DNA from: a virus
Direction: 5' to 3' (one strand)
DNA length: 64,000 nucleotides
IMG/VR virus record: IMGVR_UViG_3300027782_000032
Location: 1-64,000 of that record
The translations under genes were made by a program, and so were the position numbers. Under the pieces are notes generated by a model. It worked only from the letters and a program-made list of their open reading frames with translations, was not told the origin of the DNA and did not search any database. Shown one piece after another: positions 19,539 through 27,958 of the stretch (the first letter of the stretch is position 1; every line of letters starts with the position of its first letter).

Positions 19539-20474
19539 TTACACCAACATAAACAAAGCTTTATCTATTAGCTGCTCTGGGAACCCTTCAAAGTTACTAA
19601 ACGCAAAGGTCTCTCTAGCTCTAATATGTTTTTCAGCATCCTTTCGCCTGACTCTTAGCACCCCTATAGGTAGGTCAGCTCCAGTGTTGAAGTCCTTAAG
19701 CTGTCCATGAGCATCACCCCAGCTATTAAGAATAATAGCGTAAGGGTCGGTAGCGTTATCATCAACTCCGATAAAGCACATCTGGTGCCCCCAGTTATCC
19801 GTCTGACGGTGAAACCCATCATTAGCTGGAGTCATAGAGTAGCCAACATCGCTAGCGGTCGTGCAGGGGTATCCGTTAGATATAGCCGCTACTAAGTCGT
19901 CCCAGCTCTTAACAAGGGCTGCTGACTTTACTGGGTGTAGTTTACCTTCCTCTACAAACCTAGTATCTGGTCCTGGACGGTCTCCCCACTTTTTAGCTAC
20001 TTTTCCAGAATATGCTGGCACACCACTAAAATTACTGCGAAGAACACCGTATTTAATAATAGCGTCTGCCATCCAGCTTCCCAGGGAGCCATCGTCACCA
20101 TCGAACTGCCCTCCTCCGATAAGTACCCGACCTGTGCCGTAGAGATAAGGAGGGAATACTGGGTTAAAAGCTTCCCTGTCGCCTTTCATGAGCTTTTCGG
20201 TAGCCATTAAGTATTCACAGGCGTTCTTAGCTCCGAAAGACACGCAGTCACCTATCTCTTGTGCATAGTTCTCTGTATCCTTGCCTAGGAGCTTTCTTAC
20301 GACTTCATACAGCATAGTCTTTCCACCCTTAGTGCTTCTTGTGGAGCTAAGGATGTTAAATTCTTTAAATGATCCTTTAATAAGATCAAACTGAGATTTT
20401 ACAAGATCTGGGTTGTCCTTACCTACCCAGCCGCCTTTTGCTCCATCTTTATAAAGTGATAGTATGTCGCTCAT
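19539..20474 (-). CDS. Papain-like cysteine protease (C1 fold)
   Basis: 311 residues with a C1-type catalytic layout: Gln72 and Cys77 in QEIGDCVSFGAKNA, His230 in GHQMCFIGVDD and Asn250 in LNSWGD. There is no signal peptide. An N-terminal region of about 70 residues could act as a propeptide. The inserted region, rich in Gly/Asp, before the His is long. Papain-like enzymes cleave proteins, or in some phages peptide cross-links. Directly upstream in transcription is a secreted-type protein (20487-21260), and downstream are small membrane proteins and a subtilisin. It may act in host lysis, host-protein cleavage or virion processing; the substrate cannot be read from sequence. Confidence 0.85.
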   Translation of the reverse strand: MSDILSLYKDGAKGGWVGKDNPDLVKSQFDLIKGSFKEFNILSSTRSTKGGKTMLYEVVRKLLGKDTENYAQEIGDCVSFGAKNACEYLMATEKLMKGDREAFNPVFPPYLYGTGRVLIGGGQFDGDDGSLGSWMADAIIKYGVLRSNFSGVPAYSGKVAKKWGDRPGPDTRFVEEGKLHPVKSAALVKSWDDLVAAISNGYPCTTASDVGYSMTPANDGFHRQTDNWGHQMCFIGVDDNATDPYAIILNSWGDAHGQLKDFNTGADLPIGVLRVRRKDAEKHIRARETFAFSNFEGFPEQLIDKALFMLV

Positions 20475-20486
20475 GTTATTTTTTCC

Positions 20487-21260
20487 TTATTTTATAGCCT
20501 TAAGTCCGGATGCTACCTCTCTCCAAGCCTCAGCGAAATCTGAGGCAGTTACCATCTGTTTGCTTTCATAAAGAGAGTAAAGGGTGTCTTGCATTTCTTT
20601 AAAGAAAGGTTCCCATGCAGCTTTGTTAGCGCCTACAGCTATCCTGTTAGAATCTGCAGTCTTCTTTAAAAGATCATCAACCTCAATGATAGCCCCAGCT
20701 GCTACGGCTGATGCCATAGACTCGAACGATTTAGCAACAGCCGTTGCAGAACTCTTACGAATGGTTGCAGGCACCTTGCTCATAGCTAAGGAGTAAGATT
20801 TCTTTTGAAGGTTGTATCTAGCTTCTGGTAGTGATGGTTCAGGAGCAGAAGGGTCTGGAGCTGGGCCTGGGTCTTCTCCAATAATAACTGGTGAAGAAAT
20901 AATAACAGTCTTAGTTGCTATCTCTGTTGCCTTGTCGCCTTCTTTAACAGCGTAGAGATAAGTTATAGCTACCAAAGCTGTCATTCTTTTAGGAACAACG
21001 CCTGCTCCAAAAAAGATACCGTCTTGGTACTCTCTTACCCTTTTCTCTTTATCGCCATCAAAAACCTTCCAAGCAATACTGCAAGATACAAAATGCTTTG
21101 GCGGATCTTTGATAGGCGAGACAGTTAAATCTACCAGCTCCCCAAGGGGGACTGGTAATTCAGCTCCAACAATCTTTTGTTGCGGAACAACAAAGTCAGT
21201 AGCTAGCAAGCTGCTGTTAATTAAAACAGCAGCTAAAACGCTTATAAGAAGCTTGTGCAT
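20487..21260 (-). CDS. Predicted secreted protein with signal peptide
   Basis: 257 residues. The first 21 residues (HKLLISVLAAVLINSSLLA) form a classic Sec signal peptide, rare in a structural block. Residues about 22-135 look like a beta-sandwich domain (LTVSPIKDPPKHFVSCSIAWKVFDG). A Pro-rich linker (DPGPAPDPSAPEPSLPEA) leads to a helical C-terminal domain ending in AEAWREVASGLKAIK. It is probably exported to the periplasm or surface of an infected host. It may cooperate with the adjacent papain-like protease, but no family assignment can be made. Confidence 0.6.
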   Translation of the reverse strand: MHKLLISVLAAVLINSSLLATDFVVPQQKIVGAELPVPLGELVDLTVSPIKDPPKHFVSCSIAWKVFDGDKEKRVREYQDGIFFGAGVVPKRMTALVAITYLYAVKEGDKATEIATKTVIISSPVIIGEDPGPAPDPSAPEPSLPEARYNLQKKSYSLAMSKVPATIRKSSATAVAKSFESMASAVAAGAIIEVDDLLKKTADSNRIAVGANKAAWEPFFKEMQDTLYSLYESKQMVTASDFAEAWREVASGLKAIK

Positions 21261-21265
21261 AGTTG

Positions 21266-21538
21266 TTACCCCTTATTGTTCTGTGAAGCCAAAGCAGCAG
21301 CTACAAGTTGAGTTGCTCTTTCTTTGCTTACTGGAGTGCTAGGTCCAAAAGACTCTATTAAAGTTACAATTAAATCAGCAAACCAAGGCTGATCTGCAAA
21401 TTGTTTTAAAATTTCTACAACTCTATCATCTACATCTCCAGGAATCACCTTTGTCATGGAGTCTGCAATCCTTACAATTAAGCTGATTGCCTTTTTAACC
21501 TTTTCAGCGTCCAAGGCACCATTTGTTGAGTCTGACAT
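21266..21538 (-). CDS. Small helical protein, unrecognised
   Basis: 90 residues, ATG at 21538. It is mostly amphipathic helix (EKVKKAISLIVRIADSMTKV, RVVEILKQFADQPWFADLIVTLIESFG). There are no membrane-spanning segments or Cys clusters. It is placed between the baseplate J-like gene and the secreted protein gene and precedes the membrane/protease island. The function is unknown. Confidence 0.5.
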   Translation of the reverse strand: MSDSTNGALDAEKVKKAISLIVRIADSMTKVIPGDVDDRVVEILKQFADQPWFADLIVTLIESFGPSTPVSKERATQLVAAALASQNNKG

Positions 21539-21574
21539 GTCTGTCTCCTAATAAAGTTAATAAAACCAAGTTAC

Positions 21575-23209
21575 TTATACACTCTGCACAGAGATTTGGA
21601 TATCTGATTTATTTAGAAAATAAGATGTAGTTCTGGGTGTTACTAGGTTAAGAGGGTCCTCAGGTATAGTCAAAGAGACTCTTCCATTGATGTACCTTAT
21701 TCTTCCGTTAGGATAAAGCAACCTGCCTCTAAGGTCTATTGAGTCGATTGACTGGTCTTCTGTTAAAGCGTTTTGAATTATAGATATAAGATTAGATTCG
21801 TACAGCTTAGCTGAGAAGCCTAGGCTATTAACATACCCATATAAGCCTTCTTTTATGGTGTCAATTGGTACGGTAAAGTCTTTATTTCGGTTGTGTATTA
21901 CTACCGATATTTTTACATCAAAAGGCGATGTAGCTCTAACAAGTATGTCAGAACCAGATGGTCTTGTCTCTGGGCTGTTCAAGAAGGACTGCAGCGAATC
22001 CAATTCTTTTTGTAACCTTAAAGTTATGCTGTAATCGGCTTCTGAACCTAAGTCTAATCCTGCAAATGTGTCAGTATCTAAGAATTGAATAGTGCATGTT
22101 TGATAGCGTGTGAAAGCTGCTTCGTTAGCCGTCTCTATGTCAGGGCTAAATCCTGTACCATCGTCTTCTAAATCAAAACCTCTTATAATGTTTACTGTCT
22201 CGTATCCATTAACTATAGAGATGTTGTTTTTATCAGCAAGCTTAACAATACGCGTAGCTTCGTAAAACCCTGGGGCTGTTCCTCTAGTAAACGATACCTG
22301 CCACAGGCCACCAGCTAGCCTCTGCTCAATAAGCTTAGCTTTTGTATCTAACGACATATTATACGGTATTCCGGCATTCCTCACGCAGGCGTCTACTCTG
22401 CCTCCATGGGCTACTGGAAAAATACCATGATACCTTATCTGCTCTGGAGCTCCGTACCCTAGGCAGGATACATCTTTTACTGAGCTGAAGTTACCTTTTA
22501 TAAGAGAAGATAATGCATACTTACTTGAGAAATTTCTAGATGATATGCCTTCCTTAAGCCTTTGGATAAGCTCTAAGTTAGACTCTACATTAGAACCTTG
22601 AATGAAGTCACTGGCTGCAAATGCGCCTGTAGCTCCCGAAGCTGCAGATGTTATCTGAAGTTTGTCTCCCTGCTTAAGCTGTGTACCCTCTCCTTCATTT
22701 ACAGCTTCAACGTCCACGTTAAACCCGTATGTACCATCTCCTACTTCAAATATAATACGATCAGACTCAGTTATAATTGCGTTTACAGACGTTCTAGCTG
22801 CAAATGTGTTAGTAACTATATAACTATTTCCAAAAGCTGTTAGTACTGATCCGCCAGCTATTGCAGTAGCCTTGTTATCGTCTAAGACTATTGTTACTAC
22901 TCCGTAAGTCTTTCTACCTAGCTTTCTTGTTATTAAGAAGTTACTAAGAACTGCGTCCACTAAGCTGTCATCAGCCAATGATGGATCAGCTTCTATAGCT
23001 TGTATTGATCCTGACTTTCTAAATTTATCAGCGTATGTCTCCTGAGCAGCGTGTACTATGCTTTCAAGATTTAAAAGAAGATCATGTATTACTCCCCTTC
23101 TAAATTCAGCTGTAGGAGCTTTTTCTTGAAGCTGCTGTATAAGCAAAGCTCTAGCGGCTGACACGCTTTCGGTAGGTAGCTTCATTAAGTCTGGAAATTG
23201 TATAGGCAT
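21575..23209 (-). CDS. Baseplate J-like wedge protein
   Basis: 544 residues. The N-terminal segment EFRRGVIHDLLLNLESIVHAAQETYAD followed by DSLVDAVLSNFLITRKLGRKTYGVVTIVL and AIAGGSVLTAFGNSYIVT matches the layout of J/gp6-type wedge proteins (helical arm, then a beta domain of the type G-x-VT-x-x-I-x-AGS-x-F). The C-terminal half has repeated beta segments (SPFDVKISVVIHNRN, DLRGRLLYPNGRIRYINGRVSLTIPEDP). J-like proteins form the baseplate wedge that links hub to fibres. It lies directly after the gp25-like gene, the usual order in contractile tails. Confidence 0.85.
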   Translation of the reverse strand: MPIQFPDLMKLPTESVSAARALLIQQLQEKAPTAEFRRGVIHDLLLNLESIVHAAQETYADKFRKSGSIQAIEADPSLADDSLVDAVLSNFLITRKLGRKTYGVVTIVLDDNKATAIAGGSVLTAFGNSYIVTNTFAARTSVNAIITESDRIIFEVGDGTYGFNVDVEAVNEGEGTQLKQGDKLQITSAASGATGAFAASDFIQGSNVESNLELIQRLKEGISSRNFSSKYALSSLIKGNFSSVKDVSCLGYGAPEQIRYHGIFPVAHGGRVDACVRNAGIPYNMSLDTKAKLIEQRLAGGLWQVSFTRGTAPGFYEATRIVKLADKNNISIVNGYETVNIIRGFDLEDDGTGFSPDIETANEAAFTRYQTCTIQFLDTDTFAGLDLGSEADYSITLRLQKELDSLQSFLNSPETRPSGSDILVRATSPFDVKISVVIHNRNKDFTVPIDTIKEGLYGYVNSLGFSAKLYESNLISIIQNALTEDQSIDSIDLRGRLLYPNGRIRYINGRVSLTIPEDPLNLVTPRTTSYFLNKSDIQISVQSV

Positions 23210-23211
23210 TG

Positions 23212-23703
23212 TTATCTCTCTGGAACTACAGTAAGTGGAACTACAAACACCCTAGATTCTCCAGCCAAGCTGTCTAACCTAACAGAAAGGCTAAGCTTAG
23301 ATCCTGTCTCTATCTTAATAGCTATAAGTGATGCTCCTCCGTACTTTTCGTCGTTTGGATACGTACCTTCGCTATCTTCATTAATGAGGTTTGTAGCTAC
23401 CCTGTCCTTGGCAAATTGAAATGCCGAGGAGGCATCAGCCTCTGTTCTTATTCTACCAGACCTTGCTTGGTTTATAAAGTTTGAACCTCTGTCAGGTAGG
23501 TATGGAAGAGACCCTAACGGAGTAAGCAGTTCTATAAGCCACCTTTGTGTAAGTTTCTGTATGCCTGCACACACTTTTCCAGATGAGTATGTTCCGTATA
23601 AGCCCTGCTCTAAACGAAACAACCCATCGCTATAAGCCCCATCAAATGCTAGTACATCTACCTTTCGTCCAGTGTAGTCTAATGTCTTTGCTGTTTTTGC
23701 CAT
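23212..23703 (-). CDS. gp25-like baseplate wedge protein (GpW/gp25 family)
   Basis: 163 residues. GVCAGIQKLTQRWLIELLTPLGSLPYLPDRGSNF (shown here only as key residues: IQKLTQRWLIELLTP, then PYLPDRGSNF) follows the gp25/GpW pattern of a helix then a short loop with Asp-Arg-Gly. It is located immediately upstream of the J-like gene, the conserved order in T4-like and P2-like tails. gp25 proteins join wedge to sheath and trigger contraction. No lysozyme catalytic motif is present. Confidence 0.7.
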   Translation of the reverse strand: MAKTAKTLDYTGRKVDVLAFDGAYSDGLFRLEQGLYGTYSSGKVCAGIQKLTQRWLIELLTPLGSLPYLPDRGSNFINQARSGRIRTEADASSAFQFAKDRVATNLINEDSEGTYPNDEKYGGASLIAIKIETGSKLSLSVRLDSLAGESRVFVVPLTVVPER

Positions 23704-23714
23704 GGTATTAACTA

Positions 23715-24179
23715 CTAGCCTCCAGTGGATGCGCTTAGTTTAATTAGCCTCTCTATGTAACCTTTTACACCGTAAGGAGTAAGAAGTGGGCCGTTACCAC
23801 TACCTTGTCCTTTTCTTCTACCAGATGCAAAGGCTTCTGCTCTAGCTAGCGAGCAGTGCCTTAGCCTAAATGCCCTCTCCATAGCTTGGAGGTACGCAGC
23901 TTGAAGCTTTATAACTTTAGCGTCTCCGTCAGTACCAGGGGAGCCTGGAGAGTACACTGATTGGTACTGACTGTCTAATATCCTTCTTGAGAAAGTTTCT
24001 CTTACAGAAACATGGTCACATGGGTTCTTGTTCTCATGGTTAGCTAGCTCCCATACCCTTGCTCCACCATTAAGCATGGAGTTAGCAATGACCTCAGACT
24101 GTTCAGCCATCTTTTCAATATTCTTTCTAAAGTTAGTGTCTGGTGACGAAACTTTAGATGACCCATGATATCCACTCAT
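23715..24179 (-). CDS. Unrecognised baseplate-region protein
   Basis: 154 residues. Its ATG overlaps the preceding stop by four bases (ATGA), so translation is coupled to the sigma-like gene. The N-terminus is Ser/Gly-rich and disordered. Residues about 90-140 are basic and helical (VIKLQAAYLQAMERAFRLRHCSLARAEAFASGRRKG), followed by a Gly-rich loop and LTPYGVKGYIERLIKLSA. It could be a nucleic-acid- or protein-binding adaptor. Position suggests a baseplate function; no family is recognised. Confidence 0.5.
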   Translation of the reverse strand: MSGYHGSSKVSSPDTNFRKNIEKMAEQSEVIANSMLNGGARVWELANHENKNPCDHVSVRETFSRRILDSQYQSVYSPGSPGTDGDAKVIKLQAAYLQAMERAFRLRHCSLARAEAFASGRRKGQGSGNGPLLTPYGVKGYIERLIKLSASTGG

Positions 24180-25003
24180 AAAAGACCCATCCTTTCTCGG
24201 CCGTCCATCTTGTTCTGGATGTCAGACCTTATTTGACTAACCCTAGCTGGGGTTATTCTAAGTTTCTTTGCAATGCCTATGTTATCCAATTTTGACTTTC
24301 CATTCATTCCAAATGTGTGTTCCATTATTAATTTAGCTCTGTCATCAAGTCCGTCGTACACAAACCCTCTCCAAGCTTGACCCTGCTGCTGCCCTGGAAT
24401 TGATGAAGATGGATCGGACACGTCGTCTGACTCTGAGCCCATAAACCCTTGTGAAGCCGCTCCTTCAGACAAACCAGGCTTGTACCCTCTAACCCTTTCG
24501 ATTCTTTTATTTGATAGCCCTGTGTAGTTAGCTAGCTCGTCATCATTAGGGTCTCTACCCAGCTGATCTTCCAGCTCTTTAAATGACGCATTTACGTAGT
24601 GGCTGTCTATTCTTACCCTTTCAGGGACGTTTAATATCTGACTGGACTTAGCTGCTGCTCTCTTCAATCCCTGCATGTGCCACATCATGTGAGTTTTAAG
24701 TTTTGACTTAGAAGGGTCATAACCTTTAAGACCGTCTAAAGCCATCCTTCTTGCTTGAAGTCTTACACTTGGAGAAGCTTCTTGTCCAGCGTAAGACTTT
24801 ACAGCTGAATCTATAATAGGGTTTATCTTTCCTATAATCATGTCATTTTGTTCAGGAGTTTGATTCTGCTTCCAAGAGTCGTAGGCTTCTTGATACTCAG
24901 GCTCTAAGTTTGAAGTAGGCGCGGCTGGTTTTCCTGGCTTAGCTTTATCCTTATCTAGAGAGAATAGGCTAGGTACTTTGTCAAAAGGTTTCTTTTCGTT
25001 CAT
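24176..25003 (-). CDS. Sigma-70-like transcription factor
   Basis: 275 residues. Residues about 84-120 (ARRMALDGLKGYDPSKSKLKTH) resemble sigma region 2. Residues about 125-172 (NVPERVRIDSHYVN, EDQLGRDPNDDELANYTGLS) resemble region 3, including the D-E-L-A helix. Residues about 218-268 (LDDRAKLIMEHTFGMNG, NIGIAKKLRITPARVSQIRS) are a good region 4 helix-turn-helix. Sigma factors direct RNA polymerase to promoters. With a phage multisubunit polymerase encoded in the same block, this is a candidate late or virion sigma factor. It is odd to find it between baseplate hub and wedge genes. It has a Pro-rich N-terminal extension and a Ser/Gln-rich insert (residues 175-212). The sigma assignment is strong for regions 3-4 and weaker for region 2. 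Confidence 0.8.
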   Translation of the reverse strand: MNEKKPFDKVPSLFSLDKDKAKPGKPAAPTSNLEPEYQEAYDSWKQNQTPEQNDMIIGKINPIIDSAVKSYAGQEASPSVRLQARRMALDGLKGYDPSKSKLKTHMMWHMQGLKRAAAKSSQILNVPERVRIDSHYVNASFKELEDQLGRDPNDDELANYTGLSNKRIERVRGYKPGLSEGAASQGFMGSESDDVSDPSSSIPGQQQGQAWRGFVYDGLDDRAKLIMEHTFGMNGKSKLDNIGIAKKLRITPARVSQIRSDIQNKMDGRERMGLL

Positions 25004-25028
25004 GTTGTCTCCTGTTTAGTAATACTGA

Positions 25029-26660
25029 TTAAGCTATAGCTCCGGAGTCTAACGACGTACCCCTCCATGGAGGATCGTTGTATATAGGGTGCTCGGTTAC
25101 AGTTATAACATTTAAAGAGTCTTCGTGGTCTGTTCTAACGTACCCTACTGTAAATGTAGTAGAAGACTGTGAAGCCTGAGCGTCTATAGAGCATAAGACC
25201 TTTAAAACCATTCCTACAAAAACGCTAGATACAGAGTTAGCCACGTTAGCAGTAGCAGGCAGTTCAAACCTTATCAGACTTCCTACGCCTATATCTGTTC
25301 TGTATGGTCCGGTTATAGTACCCTGTCTGCCTTTAAGGACCTCTATGCAGTATATGGATTTAGCTAACGCATCTCTAAAACGAGCTTTGTTTACTGCTTG
25401 TTGAGTAGCCGTAGGTTTGTCGCTTTCATTTCCTGCATTTGTTTGCGTAGTTGTTCTAATAGGAGGCTTGTTGCACGCATTATTTGAAAGATCTATTGGA
25501 CCTGTGTTAGCAACCCATCCTGGAGAGTATTTGTATATAATAGTACCTTTGCATCCCTCAGTCTCGGCTATATACACTCCTCCTGGTTTGTTTAAAGTTA
25601 TTCCAGTATCTTTATTACCAGGTGCAACGTTTATAGCAGACGCTTGTGAGAACAGAAGAGCCACTCCTCTTATAGTTCTAGGCATGTCTCCCGATATTGA
25701 AATGTTCTCTATTTGCTCTGCAGGTATCTCCTTAAAAGGACCAGCGTCGATGCTCACTGACAATGAAGGACAGAACGGCACTACTATGGCGTCAGACACC
25801 TTAGGTACTACTGCAAACATATAGTTAGCACTTGAAGATATGATGTTGTCCCAAGCCGTTTGTCCTGCAAGATCTTCCAAAAAGATTTTTGCTAGGTCTT
25901 GTTTAATAGCGTTACCTATACTCTGAGCGTCAGCACCAACAAGCCGTATGTTTAGCGTTCCAGACATTCTAGACAAGGCTTTTAAGGCTGCTGCGTTTCT
26001 GGAGTCAGCTGCGCATGCGTTTCCAACTTGAACATCTAGTTCTACTAAAGAATCAGAGTTAGCACCTTCAGTTGCTATCTTCTTTATTCCGTTCTCCCAT
26101 AAGTCTGCAACTATACTGGCTCCGTCGCCTAATTTTTGACTTACGTATGACATCGCTAGCAAAGTGCCTGGCGCTTTTCTAGCTCCTACTTTATTGTTTT
26201 GAAGTATGACTGACCTTTGAAGGTCTCCAGCTGTCATAGAGTGAGTAGAGGCGCTTATCATGCTTGAAGCTGTTAAGTCTGATAGCCAGTGTTCAATAGC
26301 TAAAGAGAAGGCTATACCGGATGCCGATCTTTGATAACCAAATCCAGTTATATATCCTTCAAACATAAGTGAGTTAATTCCATTAACGTCTGGAGTAAAC
26401 TCATAGTCTCCTCTAAATTCATCCTCTATTTCATAGGTTGACCATATCTCTATAGGGTGTCTAAACGATGTTATGTTGTCTTCAAGATCATGGGCTGTAG
26501 ACGGTTTACCGTCATTTACGTTAACACCAGGTACTAAAGATACCGTAGCTGAAGGAATAGAGTTGAGTGCAAACTCAGTTGTCACTCTAGTAACTTCGTA
26601 CTCTTTTCCGTCTATAACGGCCCAGCATCTTATTTTTCTTTTTGAATAAGGATAATTCAC
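25029..26660 (-). CDS. Baseplate hub protein (gp27/GpD-like)
   Basis: 543 residues, GTG start at 26660 right after the preceding stop. The N-terminal region (KIRCWAVIDGKEYEVTRVTTEFALNSIPSATVSLVPG) followed by LMFEGYITGFGYQRSASGIAFSLAIEHWLSDL is the beta-barrel layout of hub proteins (GpD, gp27, VgrG N-terminal domains), where a tail-tube-like fold carries a pseudo-sixfold ring. The C-terminal part contains IGVGSLIRFELPATAN and a late barrel. The hub connects the tail tube to the spike. It lies between the tube-like initiator and sigma/gp25 genes, the expected place. Confidence 0.65.
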   Translation of the reverse strand: MNYPYSKRKIRCWAVIDGKEYEVTRVTTEFALNSIPSATVSLVPGVNVNDGKPSTAHDLEDNITSFRHPIEIWSTYEIEDEFRGDYEFTPDVNGINSLMFEGYITGFGYQRSASGIAFSLAIEHWLSDLTASSMISASTHSMTAGDLQRSVILQNNKVGARKAPGTLLAMSYVSQKLGDGASIVADLWENGIKKIATEGANSDSLVELDVQVGNACAADSRNAAALKALSRMSGTLNIRLVGADAQSIGNAIKQDLAKIFLEDLAGQTAWDNIISSSANYMFAVVPKVSDAIVVPFCPSLSVSIDAGPFKEIPAEQIENISISGDMPRTIRGVALLFSQASAINVAPGNKDTGITLNKPGGVYIAETEGCKGTIIYKYSPGWVANTGPIDLSNNACNKPPIRTTTQTNAGNESDKPTATQQAVNKARFRDALAKSIYCIEVLKGRQGTITGPYRTDIGVGSLIRFELPATANVANSVSSVFVGMVLKVLCSIDAQASQSSTTFTVGYVRTDHEDSLNVITVTEHPIYNDPPWRGTSLDSGAIA

Positions 26661-27419
26661 TTAAACACCTGCTAGTTTGATTAGATCTGAGTTATCTAGC
26701 TCTATTGCTAGAGCTAAGCTTAGTGCGCCTAGCTTATCAGCTATTAGGTCTGACCTATTCCATAATTCTTTTAAATCTTTACTCCTCGAAAACAATTGCA
26801 GCTCTACGTCTGATCCTATAAGGGCTTCACAATCAACTAGAACCTGCCCTATGTCTTTAGCAGGCTTGGCTGCAACCTGAATGCGGTAATGTCCGTCTCC
26901 AAGTCCAATCCTTATGTCGTTTCCAAAATCAAAAAAGCTTCCTGATGACTCTAACGTCCTAGTACTATTAATGCACTCGTCTACAGCTATGCACACAGTA
27001 CCTGTTACAGTAGCGTCTATTATGAACATGGACCGGCCTCTTGCGTCGTTAGCGGTAGGGCTTCCAAAAACATTAAAGTTAGGTTTTGAATCGGTGTTAA
27101 CACCTTCCACTACAACCTTGCCATAAGAGGTCATATCAGACGCAAACTTCAAAGGCCAATATGTAATGCGGCTGTCCTTAGCAGTGGCTGCCTCGTGTAG
27201 TAGGCCGTCATGCCACATAGTAGTTAGTTGTCTTAGTCTGTAGTTTAAATATGCTCTATCAGGGGTCTCACCAAATATAAGCCTGTGAACTGTAGATGTA
27301 ACTCCCTTTAAAGGCTTCGATTTAAATGATTGGTCTACAAGTTCTTCTCCTGGATACTCAAGACCAGGCCAGTTTGTACCTGATATATTAAGCAGAGCTG
27401 TTCTATAATGATTTATCAT
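26661..27419 (-). CDS. Baseplate-associated protein, unrecognised
   Basis: 252 residues, ATG at 27419. The N-terminal helical region (RAYLNYRLRQLTTMWHDG) precedes a beta-rich centre (TYWPLKFASDMTSYGKVVVEGVN, FDFGNDIRIGLGDGHYRIQVAA) and a helical tail (LKELWNRSDLIADKLGALSLALAIEL). It is adjacent to the hub protein gene with no gap, so the two are likely made in similar amounts. It is inferred to be a baseplate component; no family is recognised. Confidence 0.5.
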   Translation of the reverse strand: MINHYRTALLNISGTNWPGLEYPGEELVDQSFKSKPLKGVTSTVHRLIFGETPDRAYLNYRLRQLTTMWHDGLLHEAATAKDSRITYWPLKFASDMTSYGKVVVEGVNTDSKPNFNVFGSPTANDARGRSMFIIDATVTGTVCIAVDECINSTRTLESSGSFFDFGNDIRIGLGDGHYRIQVAAKPAKDIGQVLVDCEALIGSDVELQLFSRSKDLKELWNRSDLIADKLGALSLALAIELDNSDLIKLAGV

Positions 27420-27441
27420 AACAATCTTATGTCCTTTAACT

Positions 27442-27942
27442 TTACTTCTTAGGTGGTACTACAGCTAATTGCATGCTGAACTGACCTAACATAAACTGAG
27501 GGTCTGTAATTTGCATTTGAAAAGATAGCAAAAACGCTTTTACTGTTAAGGTAGTTCCTATAAGGATAGTCAAAGGATTAGGGTTTTTTACCACATAAGA
27601 TTGAAAGAATTTGTCGTAAAACGTCTGTAAAGGCAGGGCTCCTGAGTTTCTACCGCATACTAAAGGACTTGTCAAAAAAAGGTAACCACTAAGAGACATG
27701 CTACCCATCTTGTCACCAAATGTTGTTAAATATATTGCGTCTCTTAGGGTATACATAAATTGGACGTTAGAGTCTCCAGATATACTTGCTGTGGTTATAA
27801 TTCCACCTATCTCATCTACACCCCATTTAGATCCATCTACTTCAATAGAAAAAGGGTCATTAGGAATATCTCCATCTCCAGGTTTAGGAGTGGCATCTAT
27901 AACCATAACTGTTCCTGACGCCGCTGTGAATATACTGGGCAT
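27442..27942 (-). CDS. Tail-tube-like/baseplate initiator protein
   Basis: 166 residues. It begins with SIFTAASGTVMVIDATPKPGDGDIPNDPFSIEVDG and ends with LLSFQMQITDPQFMLGQFSMQLAVVP, a beta-barrel pattern like that of tail tube and baseplate-tube initiator proteins. It lies directly downstream of the tape measure gene and upstream of the hub, where many contractile-tail systems place the tube initiator or LysM-type adaptor. No LysM motif is seen. The assignment is from position and fold impression. Confidence 0.45.
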   Translation of the reverse strand: MPSIFTAASGTVMVIDATPKPGDGDIPNDPFSIEVDGSKWGVDEIGGIITTASISGDSNVQFMYTLRDAIYLTTFGDKMGSMSLSGYLFLTSPLVCGRNSGALPLQTFYDKFFQSYVVKNPNPLTILIGTTLTVKAFLLSFQMQITDPQFMLGQFSMQLAVVPPKK

Positions 27943-27958
27943 GGTAAAGCTCCTTAGG

